Of a stretch of DNA of 64,000 nt, positions 18,243 through 28,070 are shown piece after piece. The stretch's first letter is position 1. Every line of letters starts with the position of its first letter. The stretch comes from Planctomycetota bacterium. GTDB taxonomy: Bacteria; Planctomycetota; Planctomycetia; Pirellulales; Pirellulaceae. A program made the translations under genes and the position numbers. The stretch spans positions 1-64,000 of the forward strand of contig JAQBZB010000005.1 in the NCBI GenBank assembly GCA_027622275.1. The letters are read 5' to 3'. The notes beneath the pieces were generated by a model, which made no database searches, was not told the DNA's origin, and saw only the letters and a program-made list of their open reading frames with translations.

Positions 18243-18524
18243 CCAACGAGCTTGTCTCGTTGGAGCAATCGATTGGCGAGTTAGATGTGGATGTACGCCG
18301 ATCCGAGACCCCAACGGGCTCGCCCCGTTCGGTGAATGAGATTCGATGCGGACACGGCGCTGCGGCGACTTAGGACCGTTCGAGAAATACCTGTCCGAAT
18401 TCAGGTGAGCGGCACGGCGCTAGCCGCCGGTGTTTCACGGCGCAGGAAGAACCGGCGGCTAGCGCCATTCCGCTCACTAATTCCTCGAACGGCGACTTAT
18501 TCACCCACGAGACAAGCTCGTGGG
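18243..18524. repeat. Cluster of palindromic repeats
   Basis: At least three inverted repeats occur in 280 bp: CCAACGAG / CTCGTTGG at 18243-18263; a 27-bp pair at 18405-18431 and 18451-18477 (two mismatches, core GGCGCTAGCCGCCGGT); and CCCACGAG / CTCGTGGG at 18504-18524. The middle one is further framed by GTTCGAG copies. The remainder of 18053-18727 shows no gene. REP-type accumulation downstream of the BBP7 gene. Confidence 0.65.
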
Positions 18525-18727
18525 GGCCTGAATCGTGGAGCGGCGATTTCTAACCCATTAATCTTTACCGGCCAGGGTGAGGCTCCTGCCGAACCGGCTC
18601 AGCGGGAGCTTCGCCCTCCCAAAACCTCCGGTTGGTAAGTTTTCATCTGCCACTCGCGTTAGTGCTTCGCAGGCACGCGGAGTTCTCCACGTGACCAGCG
18701 TGACCGCCGAGTCAAGAGACCGCTCCG

Positions 18728-20425
18728 CTACCAACGAAAGTCGCCGCCGAATGTCAGGCCCTGCGCCCAGAAATCGCTTTCACGCCAGGCAAACTCAGGA
18801 CGCAGCGCGCCCGAGAACGGAATGGCTTCCACCGGGAAGAGGTTCGGGTTAACGTCGGTGCTGATCTGGTCGCCTGCTCGGACGACGTTGCTGAAGTAGA
18901 CCAGCGTATAACCCGCCGTCAAAGTGAATCGCCGCGTCACTCGCCAGCCGAGTGTCACACCCAATTGTGGAATCAGCGCCAGTTCGTCGCGGGAATAGCG
19001 GCCGATGTTGGTCCGCTGAGCGAGAACTCCGCCAGGAAATGTCGTTGTCATGCCAAGCTGAGTGATCTCACTGGACCCAGTGATATTGGCAACTTGATGG
19101 TTGTTGCCGACGGCGATTTTGGAGAGTGCTTCGATAAACAGTGGGCCACGATCGGCTTCGTAAACCGCCCCGACCTCGACACCGTGGAATTTGTTATCCG
19201 TCGTGAATCCATCTTCGTTGATGAAGCTTCCCGGATTCGCCGTGTCGAGCGACACGAGGTCGTCGCGAATGCCGATATCGTCTTCCAACTTCATGTAACG
19301 ATAGCCGAGAACCCAGTCCAACTTCCGTCCCGAGCGGGCTTCACAAGGACTGCCTGTACCGTGCGGATCGAAACGCATCCAGAGGCCGCCCGATTGCAGG
19401 TTGGTCAATGCGGTTGCTTGAATGCTGCCGCGGATAACGTTTGGAAACGCGACCAGGTCGGCTGATTCTTGACCGTTGACGATGTCGAAGAAGGGCCGCG
19501 CGATAATCGGATCGCCCGTCGAAGTTGCTTGGTATTGCGAGGACTGTTCGTCGAGCGCGAAGTATTCGGCTTCGATGCCGATTTTGCTGGCTTCATCCCA
19601 CCAAAAACCTCCCCGCAACCGGAGGCCGGAATGGGGATCGTTGTTGATGCTGCCGAGGCCATACAAAACACTCGTACCCGCTTCGCCGAGTACACCGGCC
19701 ATGGGCTGCGCAGTGGCAGTCGGGCTCGTCGTAACCAAAGCCGGCGTGCGGAGACTGTCTGTTAACCACAACAGGTACTCGGCTCGCACCCACGACCGGC
19801 CACCCAGACCATTGCTTCGCGTTGCCGGAGGCCGCAGCCAATCAAAGCCAGTGACCGGTGGCTCGACCACATAGTCGTCCGGCGTGGTGTCGATCTCGAT
19901 CGACATCGGCGGCTGGCTGAGAACTTCCGAGGGAGCTGGCAGCCCGTCGGTCAGCGCGGCCACTCGGATGTCGTTCAGTTCGCCCGGCGGTTTGATCGGG
20001 CGGGCACCAGCAGCAGCTTCAAAGGCGGCGGGGCGGACATTTGTCGCGCGGGCGGTAACAGGTTTTTGATCGTCGAGCGCAGTCACGCGCTCGGCCGCAA
20101 AACGCGGTCGATTTTCGCCGCCGCCCTCTTCGGTCGCTCCATGAAGTGAAACATAACGGTCTACGAAGGCCGCGAGTTCAAGACCGGGCGCTGCGATAAT
20201 TTGATACGTCGCTTTCTCGTAGACGTCCTTCAGGACGAACACCTCTTGGTCCGAATCGCTATCGGCTCGCCGGCGCAGATAGCCGACTCGGCGTGAGGTC
20301 GACATGTCGCGCCGCAACTGGGCCGCGCGTCCTTCCTCGGGTTCTTCCGCACCAGTCCGCGAAAGCAGCACGGTCGACGCGAGCAGACAAAGCCAACCGA
20401 TTGTGGTCAGAGACGAGTGGCGCAC
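18728..20425 (-). CDS. BBP7-type outer-membrane beta-barrel protein
   Basis: The C-terminal ~340 residues show the BBP7 pattern of planctomycetes: WVRAEYLLWLTDS, a GLRLRGGFWWDE strand, LDWVLGYRYMKLEDDI, HGVEVGAVYEADRGP, and a final strand ending in aromatic-charged residues (FGGDFRW). The N-terminal half is a low-complexity periplasmic or surface region. The GTG at 20425 gives a signal peptide (SSLTTIGWLCLLASTVLLS). The frame stays open to 20566, but that part runs into a palindromic repeat, so it is not used here. Likely an outer-membrane structural or adhesive protein. Confidence 0.75.
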   Translation of the reverse strand: MRHSSLTTIGWLCLLASTVLLSRTGAEEPEEGRAAQLRRDMSTSRRVGYLRRRADSDSDQEVFVLKDVYEKATYQIIAAPGLELAAFVDRYVSLHGATEEGGGENRPRFAAERVTALDDQKPVTARATNVRPAAFEAAAGARPIKPPGELNDIRVAALTDGLPAPSEVLSQPPMSIEIDTTPDDYVVEPPVTGFDWLRPPATRSNGLGGRSWVRAEYLLWLTDSLRTPALVTTSPTATAQPMAGVLGEAGTSVLYGLGSINNDPHSGLRLRGGFWWDEASKIGIEAEYFALDEQSSQYQATSTGDPIIARPFFDIVNGQESADLVAFPNVIRGSIQATALTNLQSGGLWMRFDPHGTGSPCEARSGRKLDWVLGYRYMKLEDDIGIRDDLVSLDTANPGSFINEDGFTTDNKFHGVEVGAVYEADRGPLFIEALSKIAVGNNHQVANITGSSEITQLGMTTTFPGGVLAQRTNIGRYSRDELALIPQLGVTLGWRVTRRFTLTAGYTLVYFSNVVRAGDQISTDVNPNLFPVEAIPFSGALRPEFAWRESDFWAQGLTFGGDFRW

Positions 20426-20559
20426 CGCACGCGCTCCGGAACATGAAGAGATGATGAGACAACTTGAGACGAGGCGGGAATATTCCGGGAAACCAATTGC
20501 ATCGTCAAGAGAGATCGCGTCGATAATAGGGCTTTTGTTTGATTGAAGTTGTGCAAGAA

Positions 20560-20629
20560 GTAGCATGGCCTCGTAGGCCGTGTCGGCATGGACAAGCCTG
20601 AAAACACACGGCCTGCGAGGCCATGTTAC
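20560..20629. repeat. REP-like repeat, copy 1 (GCATGGCCTCGTAGGCC type)
   Basis: The 24-bp arms at 20560-20583 and 20606-20629 pair with two mismatches. The same element occurs at 42308-42377, and similarity continues outside the arms (TGCAAGAAGTAGC before, CAAAAGCCCTGG after), so a larger unit was duplicated. Confidence 0.8.
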
Positions 20630-20735
20630 TCATTTGAACGCACCGAGTTTGAACAACACAAAAGCCCTGGCGATATAGCTCGCGTCGCGTGAGTGAACTG
20701 CCGAAAGCTAACACGCTAGCGACGATATCACGCTG

Positions 20736-21821
20736 CTAATTCGCCACGACCGTTCGCACGCGATGATTGTTCGTGTCGCCAATGTAGATCGTGCCGTCCG
20801 GGCCGACGCAGATGCCGTGCGGCCGATCCATCTGGGCTTGCGTCGCGTGTCCACCGTCGCCTGCTCCGCCACGATGCTCCGGACCGACGCCAGCGACGGT
20901 CGAGATCAGCTTCGTTCTCGTGTTGATCATGCGAATCACTTGGTTCTCGGTATCGACGACATAGACGTTTCCATCCGGCCCAACCGCGATCCCTTTAGGT
21001 CCGTTGTATGTCGCATCAGCCGCCGGCCCGCCGTCGCCGCTGAAGCCCTGTTTGCCTGTTCCAGAGATATGGCTCCAGGTGCCGGCTTCCAACGACAGCG
21101 TCCAGACCGAGTGTCCCTCGCGCAACGCGACCCACATCGTGTCCCGATCGATGAACAACGCGCGAGGTCCAACAACGGCGTTTCCTTTCGCGGCTTGTCC
21201 GTGCCGCGGTGACTTCTCGCCGCCGTTGCCTGCAATCGAATCGACAAGTCCCGTTGCCAGATCGATACGGCGGATTCGATGGTTGCCAATATCCGCGACG
21301 TACAGTCCGCCGCGATGATCGAGGGCGATGCTATGCGGGCTGCTGAACTGCGCCTCGCGTGCCGGCCCGCCGTCGCCGCCAAAACCAGCCTTACCAGTAC
21401 CGGCGATGGTACTAATGATTCCCAACTTGGCATCAACGCGGCGAATGAGGTGGTTCTGCATCTCGACAACGAACATGTTCCCTTGCTTGTCGAAGCGTAC
21501 TTCATACGGTTCGTTTAATTCGGCCTCGGTTGCCTTGCCGCCATCGCCCGCGTAGCCCTTGCGTCCACAACCGGCAACGGTGGTTAGTTTGCCGGACTTC
21601 AACTCGACTCGCATGACGCGATGGTTCTGTACTTCGGTGACGTACAACGCACCGTCGGGTCCCACTTCGACACCGAATGGCTGCCCCACGTTAACTTCCG
21701 TTGCTTTGCCAGCCGATCCATTGTTGTCGGGTCGTCCCGTGCCCGCGACCGTTTCGATGTTCGCGGCCGCAACCTGTTGGCAGAACAATGAACAAGCGAA
21801 GGCAAGTAGAATCGATCGCAT
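20736..21821 (-). CDS. Exported NHL-repeat beta-propeller protein
   Basis: A signal peptide (residues 1-19) is followed by five or six NHL repeats, seen as recurring GVEVGPDGALYVTEVQNHRV, IALDHRGGLYVADIGNHRIR and ICVGPDGTIYIGDTNNHRVR, with interleaved TIAGTGKAGFGGDGGPA turns. The repeats form a six-bladed propeller. Such exported NHL proteins are widespread in planctomycetes, and a binding role or lactonase-like activity is possible but not visible in the residues. The 361-residue length is usual. Confidence 0.85.
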   Translation of the reverse strand: MRSILLAFACSLFCQQVAAANIETVAGTGRPDNNGSAGKATEVNVGQPFGVEVGPDGALYVTEVQNHRVMRVELKSGKLTTVAGCGRKGYAGDGGKATEAELNEPYEVRFDKQGNMFVVEMQNHLIRRVDAKLGIISTIAGTGKAGFGGDGGPAREAQFSSPHSIALDHRGGLYVADIGNHRIRRIDLATGLVDSIAGNGGEKSPRHGQAAKGNAVVGPRALFIDRDTMWVALREGHSVWTLSLEAGTWSHISGTGKQGFSGDGGPAADATYNGPKGIAVGPDGNVYVVDTENQVIRMINTRTKLISTVAGVGPEHRGGAGDGGHATQAQMDRPHGICVGPDGTIYIGDTNNHRVRTVVAN

Positions 21822-22012
21822 GGTGTCTCTCGCGGAGGGATTGGACGCAGAATGAGTCGGTCAATTATGCGATGCCAGCGCGGCTGACGCAATTGAGTCT
21901 CGCGAAAGGCTTGATCTCCGACAATAGAAGGCTTGGATTGCCCGGTCCGTTACGTCAGAATGGAGTAATGTAAGATCGTCGTTCTCGCCCGCCCGCCAAC
22001 TCCAATGCTCTT

Positions 22013-25003
22013 ATGAACACGCGTTTGTTCTTTCTCGTTCTCTCGGGTCTCTTGTATCCATCCGTCGCATCGCACGCCGATGACGACTTCGAGTCGAAGG
22101 TGGCGTCCATTTTGGAACGTCGCTGTGTCAGCTGCCACAACGATGACGACCGCGAAGGCGAACTCTCGTTGCAGTCCGAGGAAGCATTGCGGCGCGGCGG
22201 CGAGAATGGAGTTGTCATCGATCGGGATGACCCGATGGCTAGTTTGCTATTGGATTATGTTTCGGGCGATGATCCCGAGATGCCGAAGGAAGGCGATCCG
22301 TTGTCCGCCGCTGAGGTCGCCGTGATTCGTGAGTGGATTCTCGCGGGGGCCAAGTGGTCCGGGGCGAAGCGACTCGAAGACAAGAGTGTTGCCGATCGGA
22401 ACTGGTGGTCGCTCGAACCGTTGGTGCGCCCGGTTGTGCCCAGTGTCGACGACAAACTCGCCAGCGAAGCCGCGACGCCAATCGACATGTTCATCTTGGC
22501 CAAGCTGCAAGCGAATGGTCTGTCGCTGTCGGCCCAAGCCGATCGCCGGACGTTGGCTCGCCGGCTGTACTTCGACCTGCTGGGTCTGCCGCCCACGCCG
22601 GAAGAGATCACCGAGTTTGTCGAAGACGATTCGCCGCAAGCCTACGAACGGCTTGTCGATTGCTTGTTGGCTTCGCCGGCGTACGGCGAGCGTTGGGCGC
22701 GGCATTGGCTGGATGTCGTGAAGTACGCGGACACGTGCGGTTATGACAAGGACAAGCTGCGTCCGAACGCCTGGCCCTACCGCGATTACGTGATCCGGTC
22801 GTTCAACGAAGACAAACCCTACGATCGCTTTGTGCAAGAACAGATCGCCGGCGACGTGTTGTTTCCCGGCGAGCCCGATGGGATCTTGGGACTTGGTTTC
22901 ATCGCGGCGGGGCCGTGGGATTTCATCGGGCACGTCGAGGTTCCCGAAGCGAAGATCGACGGCAAGGAGGCGCGCAACATCGATCGCGACGAAATGGTCA
23001 GCAACACCTTGAACACGTTCAACAGCGTCACGATTCAGTGTTGCCGCTGCCACGACCACAAGTTCGATCCGTTCACGCAGAAGCATTACTACAGCTTGCA
23101 GGCCGTGTTTGCCGCGGTCGATCGAGCCGAGCGGCCGTACGACCTTGACCCCGCCGTCGAACAACAACGCCGCGAGTTGGACGACTCGCTGAAGTCAGCC
23201 AACGCGGCGCTCGCAACGCTTGATGCCGCCGTCAAGCAGCAAGGCGGCGAAGAGCTCGCAGCCGTCGAGAAACGGATTGCGGAGTTGAATCCTAAAGCGG
23301 ATGTGAAGGACAAGAACCCGGCGTTTGGTTATCACAGCAACATCGCGAGCGATTCGAATCGCGAGAAGTGGGTGCAAGTCGACCTCGGTCGAGAAGTGGC
23401 GATTCGCAAAGTCGTCTTGCATCCGTGCCATGACGAGTTCGCCGGGATCGGCGCGGGGTTTGGCTTTCCCGTGCGTTTTAATGTCGTCTCGAGTGTAGTT
23501 GCGTCACTCATGGAACCGGCGACGTTGGATGACCAAACCAAGTCCGACGTCCCCAACCCGGGGCTTGTGCCGCGCGAGATCGAAGTCGACGGTGTCAAGG
23601 CTCGCTACGTTCGAATCACGGCGACCAAGCTCGCGGAACGAAAGAACGATTTCATTCTGGCCCTGGCGGAACTCGAAGTCTTTGACGAAGAGGGAACCAA
23701 TGTTGCGTTGAAGGCGGAAGTGACTTCGCTCGATTCGATCGAAGCGCCCGTGCGGTGGGCCGAGTCGAATCTGACCGACGGCATCTGGGCTCAGGCGGGC
23801 GACCCGATCGCGATCCGCGAGTTGGCGGCAGCCAACAAGCAGCAGACCGAGATCCTCGCCCGTATCAACACACCGGAGCGAATCGCCGAGCGAGAACAAC
23901 TCAACGGGCGGATCACGGAAGCGGCACAAAAGCTGGCTGCCTTGCCGCAGGGCCGCATGGTGTATGCCGCCGCGACTCACTTTACGCCGCAAGGCAATTT
24001 CCAGCCGACGATGGGAACGCCTCGCCCGGTTCGGCTGCTGCATCGCGGCGATGTTACTTCGCCGCGCGATGAAGTGCATCCCGGCACGCTGCCGCTTCTT
24101 GACTCGGTCGGCCCCGAGTTCGCTCTGCCCACCGATCATAGCGAAGGTGAGCGGCGCGCCGCACTGGCGCGTTGGATTACGCACCACGATCATCCGCTGA
24201 CCTGGCGGTCGATCGCCAACCGCATCTGGCTGTATCACTTCGGCACCGGCATCGTCGACACACCCAATGACTTTGGCCGCATGGGGCAGCTCCCGTCGCA
24301 TCCCGAGCTGCTCAACTGGCTCGCTTGTGAGTTGCGCGACAACGGCCAATCAATCAAGGCTTTGCATCGGCTGATCGTGACCAGCCGCGTCTATCAGCAA
24401 ACCAGCAGCGCGACGCCCGCCGACGCGGCGGCAGCTAGCGCGGCTGACTCCGGCAATCGTTTGCTGTGGCGAATGAATCGCAGGCGGCTGGAAGCAGAAG
24501 AGATCCGCGACGCGATCTTGTCCGTCAGCGGCCGCATGGACACGGCGATGGGCGGTCCCGGCTACTACCTGTTCGTGTTGGAGAAGACCGACCACTCGCC
24601 GCACTACGAGTACCATCTGTTCAATCCTGAAGACCGCGCGTCGCACCGCCGTTCGATCTATCGGTTCATCGTGCGTTCGCAACCCGATCCGTTCATGACG
24701 ACGCTCGACTGCGCCGACTCGTCGCAAAGCACGCCGCTGCGCAACGAAACGCTCACGTCGCTGCAAGCCTTATCGCTGTTGAACAACAAGTTTAATCTGG
24801 CGATGTCGCGACATTTTGCAAGGCGATTGAAAACAGAAGCCGGATCGCTATCAAACGGCGTCGAACACGCAATGCAGCTTGCGATTGGGCGCAAACCGAC
24901 TGCGGCAGAACAAAAGCAACTAGAAAATTACGCCGCGAAGCATGGCGTCGAAAATCTGTGCCGCGTATTATTTAACTTGAGTGAGTTTGTTTATTTGGAC
25001 TGA
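22013..25003 (+). CDS. Planctomycete cytochrome (PSCyt1)-DUF1549-DUF1553 protein
   Basis: A signal peptide is followed by a heme-binding CVSCH (residues 38-42) in a planctomycete-type cytochrome domain. DUF1549 follows (about 140-360, with PIDMFILAKL, YADTCGYD and CHDHKFDPF), and DUF1553 lies near the C-terminus (about 720-985, with WITHHDHPLTWRSIANRIWL and MNRRRLEAEEIRDAILSVSG). A discoidin-like F5/8 C insertion (about 425-590) may bind sugar. It is the first gene of an operon ending in a DUF1501 gene. The usual inference is extracytoplasmic redox or polysaccharide handling, but the biochemical role of these families is unproven. Confidence 0.9.
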   Translation: MNTRLFFLVLSGLLYPSVASHADDDFESKVASILERRCVSCHNDDDREGELSLQSEEALRRGGENGVVIDRDDPMASLLLDYVSGDDPEMPKEGDPLSAAEVAVIREWILAGAKWSGAKRLEDKSVADRNWWSLEPLVRPVVPSVDDKLASEAATPIDMFILAKLQANGLSLSAQADRRTLARRLYFDLLGLPPTPEEITEFVEDDSPQAYERLVDCLLASPAYGERWARHWLDVVKYADTCGYDKDKLRPNAWPYRDYVIRSFNEDKPYDRFVQEQIAGDVLFPGEPDGILGLGFIAAGPWDFIGHVEVPEAKIDGKEARNIDRDEMVSNTLNTFNSVTIQCCRCHDHKFDPFTQKHYYSLQAVFAAVDRAERPYDLDPAVEQQRRELDDSLKSANAALATLDAAVKQQGGEELAAVEKRIAELNPKADVKDKNPAFGYHSNIASDSNREKWVQVDLGREVAIRKVVLHPCHDEFAGIGAGFGFPVRFNVVSSVVASLMEPATLDDQTKSDVPNPGLVPREIEVDGVKARYVRITATKLAERKNDFILALAELEVFDEEGTNVALKAEVTSLDSIEAPVRWAESNLTDGIWAQAGDPIAIRELAAANKQQTEILARINTPERIAEREQLNGRITEAAQKLAALPQGRMVYAAATHFTPQGNFQPTMGTPRPVRLLHRGDVTSPRDEVHPGTLPLLDSVGPEFALPTDHSEGERRAALARWITHHDHPLTWRSIANRIWLYHFGTGIVDTPNDFGRMGQLPSHPELLNWLACELRDNGQSIKALHRLIVTSRVYQQTSSATPADAAAASAADSGNRLLWRMNRRRLEAEEIRDAILSVSGRMDTAMGGPGYYLFVLEKTDHSPHYEYHLFNPEDRASHRRSIYRFIVRSQPDPFMTTLDCADSSQSTPLRNETLTSLQALSLLNNKFNLAMSRHFARRLKTEAGSLSNGVEHAMQLAIGRKPTAAEQKQLENYAAKHGVENLCRVLFNLSEFVYLD

Positions 25004-25015
25004 GGAAGTTGTACG

Positions 25016-25378
25016 ATGTCCAGCGTTTCTATTTTCCCGATCGTCGTTGATGACGGCGGTACGATTTATCGAGCTGTGTGCGGCGAACATCGTTCCTCCG
25101 GCAAAACCGCTGGCGAAGCATTGGACGCGATTCGGAAACAGCTCACCGGCGACGAGCGAAATACGATGGTCGTCTTGCAGGAACGAGAACCTGACCAATT
25201 CTTTCCCGTTGAAAGTCAGGTGAGGCTGCGACAGCTCATGTCGGGATGGCGACAGGCGCGTGACACGGGAGTGTCGTTCGATGCAGGTCTGCAATCGGAA
25301 TTAGATGCGTTGATTGACGCGGAACTAGTGGCCGCCACGGAGCGATCGCGACAAGCTCTGCGAGATGCGACCGCATGA
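25016..25378 (+). CDS. Hypothetical protein paired with HNH nuclease
   Basis: 120 residues, starting 13 bp after the DUF1553 stop with AGGAAG upstream. The first half is compact and beta-like (IFPIVVDDGGTIYRAVCGEH ... MVVLQERE); the second half is helical and charged. Its stop overlaps the ATG of the HNH gene by 4 bp (ATGA at 25375-25378), which implies translational coupling. I do not recognise the family. It may modulate or target the nuclease. Confidence 0.7.
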   Translation: MSSVSIFPIVVDDGGTIYRAVCGEHRSSGKTAGEALDAIRKQLTGDERNTMVVLQEREPDQFFPVESQVRLRQLMSGWRQARDTGVSFDAGLQSELDALIDAELVAATERSRQALRDATA

Positions 25379-25773
25379 ATCCCGCGTATCCGTTTGTTGC
25401 TGAACGGGCCAGACATCGATGTGAGTATTGCCTCGCCCCCGAGACGATGTTCAATTGCGAATTTGAAGTGGAACACATTCTTCCCAGGTCGCAAGACGGT
25501 TCGTCACAGACCGACAATTTGGCATTGTCCTGTCGGGCATGTAACAAAAACAAGAGCGACCGTGTCGAAGAAATTGACGATATGTCGCAAGAGCGGACAC
25601 GGCTCTTTCATCCTCGCCGCGACAAATGGACTTTGCATTTCGCGATTAGTGCCGACGGGAGTATCCTTGGCCTCACGGCGATCGGACGCGTAACCGTGTT
25701 CCGTCTGAAATTTAACTCTCGATTTCAACTAGCCGCAAGACAATGCTGGATAAAACTAGGGCTGTTTCCATGA
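25375..25773 (+). CDS. HNH endonuclease
   Basis: 132 residues with a clear HNH core: CEYC (Zn-binding), then FEVEHILPRSQDGSSQTDNL and CRACNKNKSD. This gives the two CxxC knuckles and the ExEHIxP-N-L-C pattern of McrA-type HNH nucleases. The C-terminal 50 residues are a separate small segment. It is sandwiched by 4-bp ATGA overlaps with the hypothetical gene upstream and the DUF1501 gene downstream (25770), so it is translated with both. Predicted to nick or cut DNA, or possibly RNA. Confidence 0.85.
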   Translation: MNPAYPFVAERARHRCEYCLAPETMFNCEFEVEHILPRSQDGSSQTDNLALSCRACNKNKSDRVEEIDDMSQERTRLFHPRRDKWTLHFAISADGSILGLTAIGRVTVFRLKFNSRFQLAARQCWIKLGLFP

Positions 25774-27242
25774 ACGGTAACGAGGACCTCAACCTAGCAC
25801 GCCGCCGGTTTCTGCTCCGTTCACGTGACAGTTTTGCTGGCCTGGCACTATCGTGCTTGCTGTCAGGTGACGATCCAGTTATCGCAACCGAGTCGGGCGT
25901 CGTGCAAGTCCTCCATCATCCCCCCAAGGCGACGCGCGTCGTGCAGTTATTCATGGGCGGAGCCGCCAGTCCAATCGATCTGTTCGATCATAAGCCGGCG
26001 CTCGAAAAGCATCATGGCGAGGCGTCCGACTTTGGCGAGCATGTCGAGGCGTTTCAAAACGGGCTGGGGCCGTGGATGAAGTCGCCGTTCAAGTTCAGCG
26101 CGTACGGCCAGTCGGGCAAGATGATCAGCGAGGCGGTAGCGCCGCTGGGCGATTGTGTCGATGACATGGCTTTCGTGCATAACATGATTGGCAAGACGGG
26201 CGTCCACAGCCAGGCAACTTATCTGCAAGCGACAGGCTTCCAAGATCCGGGCTTTCCGGGCATGGGAGCGTGGATCAGCTACGGCCTGGGAAGTCTGTCG
26301 GACAACTTGCCGACGTTTGTGGTCTTGCCGGATCATCGCGGCTTCGCGTCGAACGGGCCGAAGAACTGGAGTTCCGCCTTCCTGCCGACGCACACACAAG
26401 GCACTGCCATCTTTCCGCAACGCGAGAATCCGATCGAAGATCTGCTGCCGCACGCCGAGTTCGTGACGAAGGCCAGCGATCAGGAAGGACTCGCGCTGCT
26501 GAATCGATTGAATCGTGACTTCCAACAGCAACGGCCGGACGATTCGCGGCTCGAAGCCCGCATCCGGTCGTATGAGTTGGCCGCCAAGATGCAGTTGAGC
26601 GCGCCCGAAGCACTCGACTTGTCCGGCGAGCCCGATCACATCATGAAGCTGTACGGCTTGGAGGCTCCTGGAAAAACTTATCCCGCCGAGATCAATGTTC
26701 CCGAAGAGATCGAATACTTCGGACGCAAGTGCCTGATCGCGCGGCGATTGCTCGAGCGCGGCGTGCGGTTCGTGCAGATCTGGTCCGGCAACGACAACAG
26801 CTTCCCGCGGCGCAACTGGGACAGCCACGAAGACATCGAGCGCGACCACAAACCGCTGGCTTACGGCATGGCGGTCGGGGCCGCGGCGCTCGTCAAGGAC
26901 TTGAAGCAGCGCGGCCTGCTGAACGAGACGATCATTCTGTGGACGACCGAGTTCGGCCGCATGCCGAGCACGCAAGGCAGCAAGGGCCGCGACCACAATC
27001 CGTATGTCTTTACGAACTGGCTGTGCGGCGGCGGCATTCGGGGCGGCGTCAGCTACGGCCCGAGCGACCAATGGGGTTACAAGCCGCTGGACCGCTTGAA
27101 TCCGACGCAGGTCTACGACATCCACGCCACGATTCTGCACCAGCTGGGCATCGATCATAAACGCTTGACCGTCCGCCACAACGGCATCGATCGCCGCTTG
27201 ACCGACGTTCACGGGCATGTCATCGACGACCTCGTGGCGTAA
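25770..27242 (+). CDS. DUF1501 (sulfatase-like) exported protein
   Basis: A DUF1501 protein with a Tat-like leader (ARRRFLLRSRDSFAGLALS) and the family core VVQLFMGGAASPIDLFDHKP, MGAWISYGLGS, VQIWSGNDNS, WDSHEDIERDH and WTTEFGRMPSTQ. ATG 25770 overlaps the HNH stop by 4 bp (ATGA); the frame also has an ATG at 25743 that would lie inside the HNH gene and is less likely. Usual partner of the DUF1549/DUF1553 gene upstream. Confidence 0.88.
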   Translation: MNGNEDLNLARRRFLLRSRDSFAGLALSCLLSGDDPVIATESGVVQVLHHPPKATRVVQLFMGGAASPIDLFDHKPALEKHHGEASDFGEHVEAFQNGLGPWMKSPFKFSAYGQSGKMISEAVAPLGDCVDDMAFVHNMIGKTGVHSQATYLQATGFQDPGFPGMGAWISYGLGSLSDNLPTFVVLPDHRGFASNGPKNWSSAFLPTHTQGTAIFPQRENPIEDLLPHAEFVTKASDQEGLALLNRLNRDFQQQRPDDSRLEARIRSYELAAKMQLSAPEALDLSGEPDHIMKLYGLEAPGKTYPAEINVPEEIEYFGRKCLIARRLLERGVRFVQIWSGNDNSFPRRNWDSHEDIERDHKPLAYGMAVGAAALVKDLKQRGLLNETIILWTTEFGRMPSTQGSKGRDHNPYVFTNWLCGGGIRGGVSYGPSDQWGYKPLDRLNPTQVYDIHATILHQLGIDHKRLTVRHNGIDRRLTDVHGHVIDDLVA

Positions 27243-27308
27243 GCGGTGGCGATCCGGTAAAACGGTGTTGCCAGTGTTGTCATTGTCGTTTATCCCGCTT
27301 CTCGCAGC

Positions 27309-28070
27309 GTGAGCCTAATCATGAGCATGCCGCATAACTTCGCGGACGATCCGAATTCGTTTCCCGGCCCACCGGCGAAGTCAAGCAACACGACCGTCAT
27401 CCTTATCGCGATCGCGATCATCGGCGGCACGCTGATGCTGATCTGCGGCGGAGTGATCTTCGGCGTGGTGATGACGGTGCGGCAAGCACAGCAAGACTTC
27501 GAGATCGTAATGAACGACCAGCAGTGGCAAACGGCTGATGATGTGCCGTTCCAGGACTACTCGAGGTTCGTCACCGAAGGGCGCTACTCCGAGGCCCTTG
27601 AGAGTGTTAACGTGGCGTTGGAGTCCAATCCGGACAGTGCTTTCCTGCGCAACAACAAAGCTTGGCTCCTCGCCACTTGTCCGGACGACGCCGTCCGCGA
27701 CGGCAAACTCGCGATCGAACATGCGACCAAGGCTTGTGAGTTGTCGAACTGGATCAACGCCATGTTTCTCGACACGCTGGCCGCGGCCTATGCGGAAACG
27801 GGCGACTTCGAATCGGCGGTCAAATGGCAAAAGGAAGCGATTCGTCTCGACAACGGCGCGTTTGCACAAGACTTTCAAAAGCGGCTCCGATTGTTCAAGG
27901 CCGGCAAGCCGTATCGCGAAGGCGTGCCTCCGTACCAAGATATGGGAGACGAGCCGTTGAGCGACGAGTCGCCGGTCGAAGCGGAATTCACTGACCCCGC
28001 TCAACCGGAAGCCACTGAACCAACAACCACGGACGAAGCAACTCCTCAACAGGACACTGAGCAACCATGA
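27309..28070 (+). CDS. Membrane-anchored TPR-like protein
   Basis: The N-terminus has one transmembrane segment (about residues 28-52, VILIAIAIIGGTLMLICGGV). Residues ~75-200 look like TPR helices (GRYSEALESVNVALESNPDS, DTLAAAYAETGDFESAVKWQ). The last 50 residues are an acidic Pro/Thr-rich tail. The GTG start at 27309 could be replaced by ATG at 27321 or 27327. The stop overlaps the next gene by ATGA. It probably scaffolds a protein complex. Confidence 0.7.
   Translation: MSLIMSMPHNFADDPNSFPGPPAKSSNTTVILIAIAIIGGTLMLICGGVIFGVVMTVRQAQQDFEIVMNDQQWQTADDVPFQDYSRFVTEGRYSEALESVNVALESNPDSAFLRNNKAWLLATCPDDAVRDGKLAIEHATKACELSNWINAMFLDTLAAAYAETGDFESAVKWQKEAIRLDNGAFAQDFQKRLRLFKAGKPYREGVPPYQDMGDEPLSDESPVEAEFTDPAQPEATEPTTTDEATPQQDTEQP

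Noticed and set aside
25947-27218. 423-residue minus-strand frame
   Set aside because: Shadow of the DUF1501 gene; low-complexity composition and no start signal.
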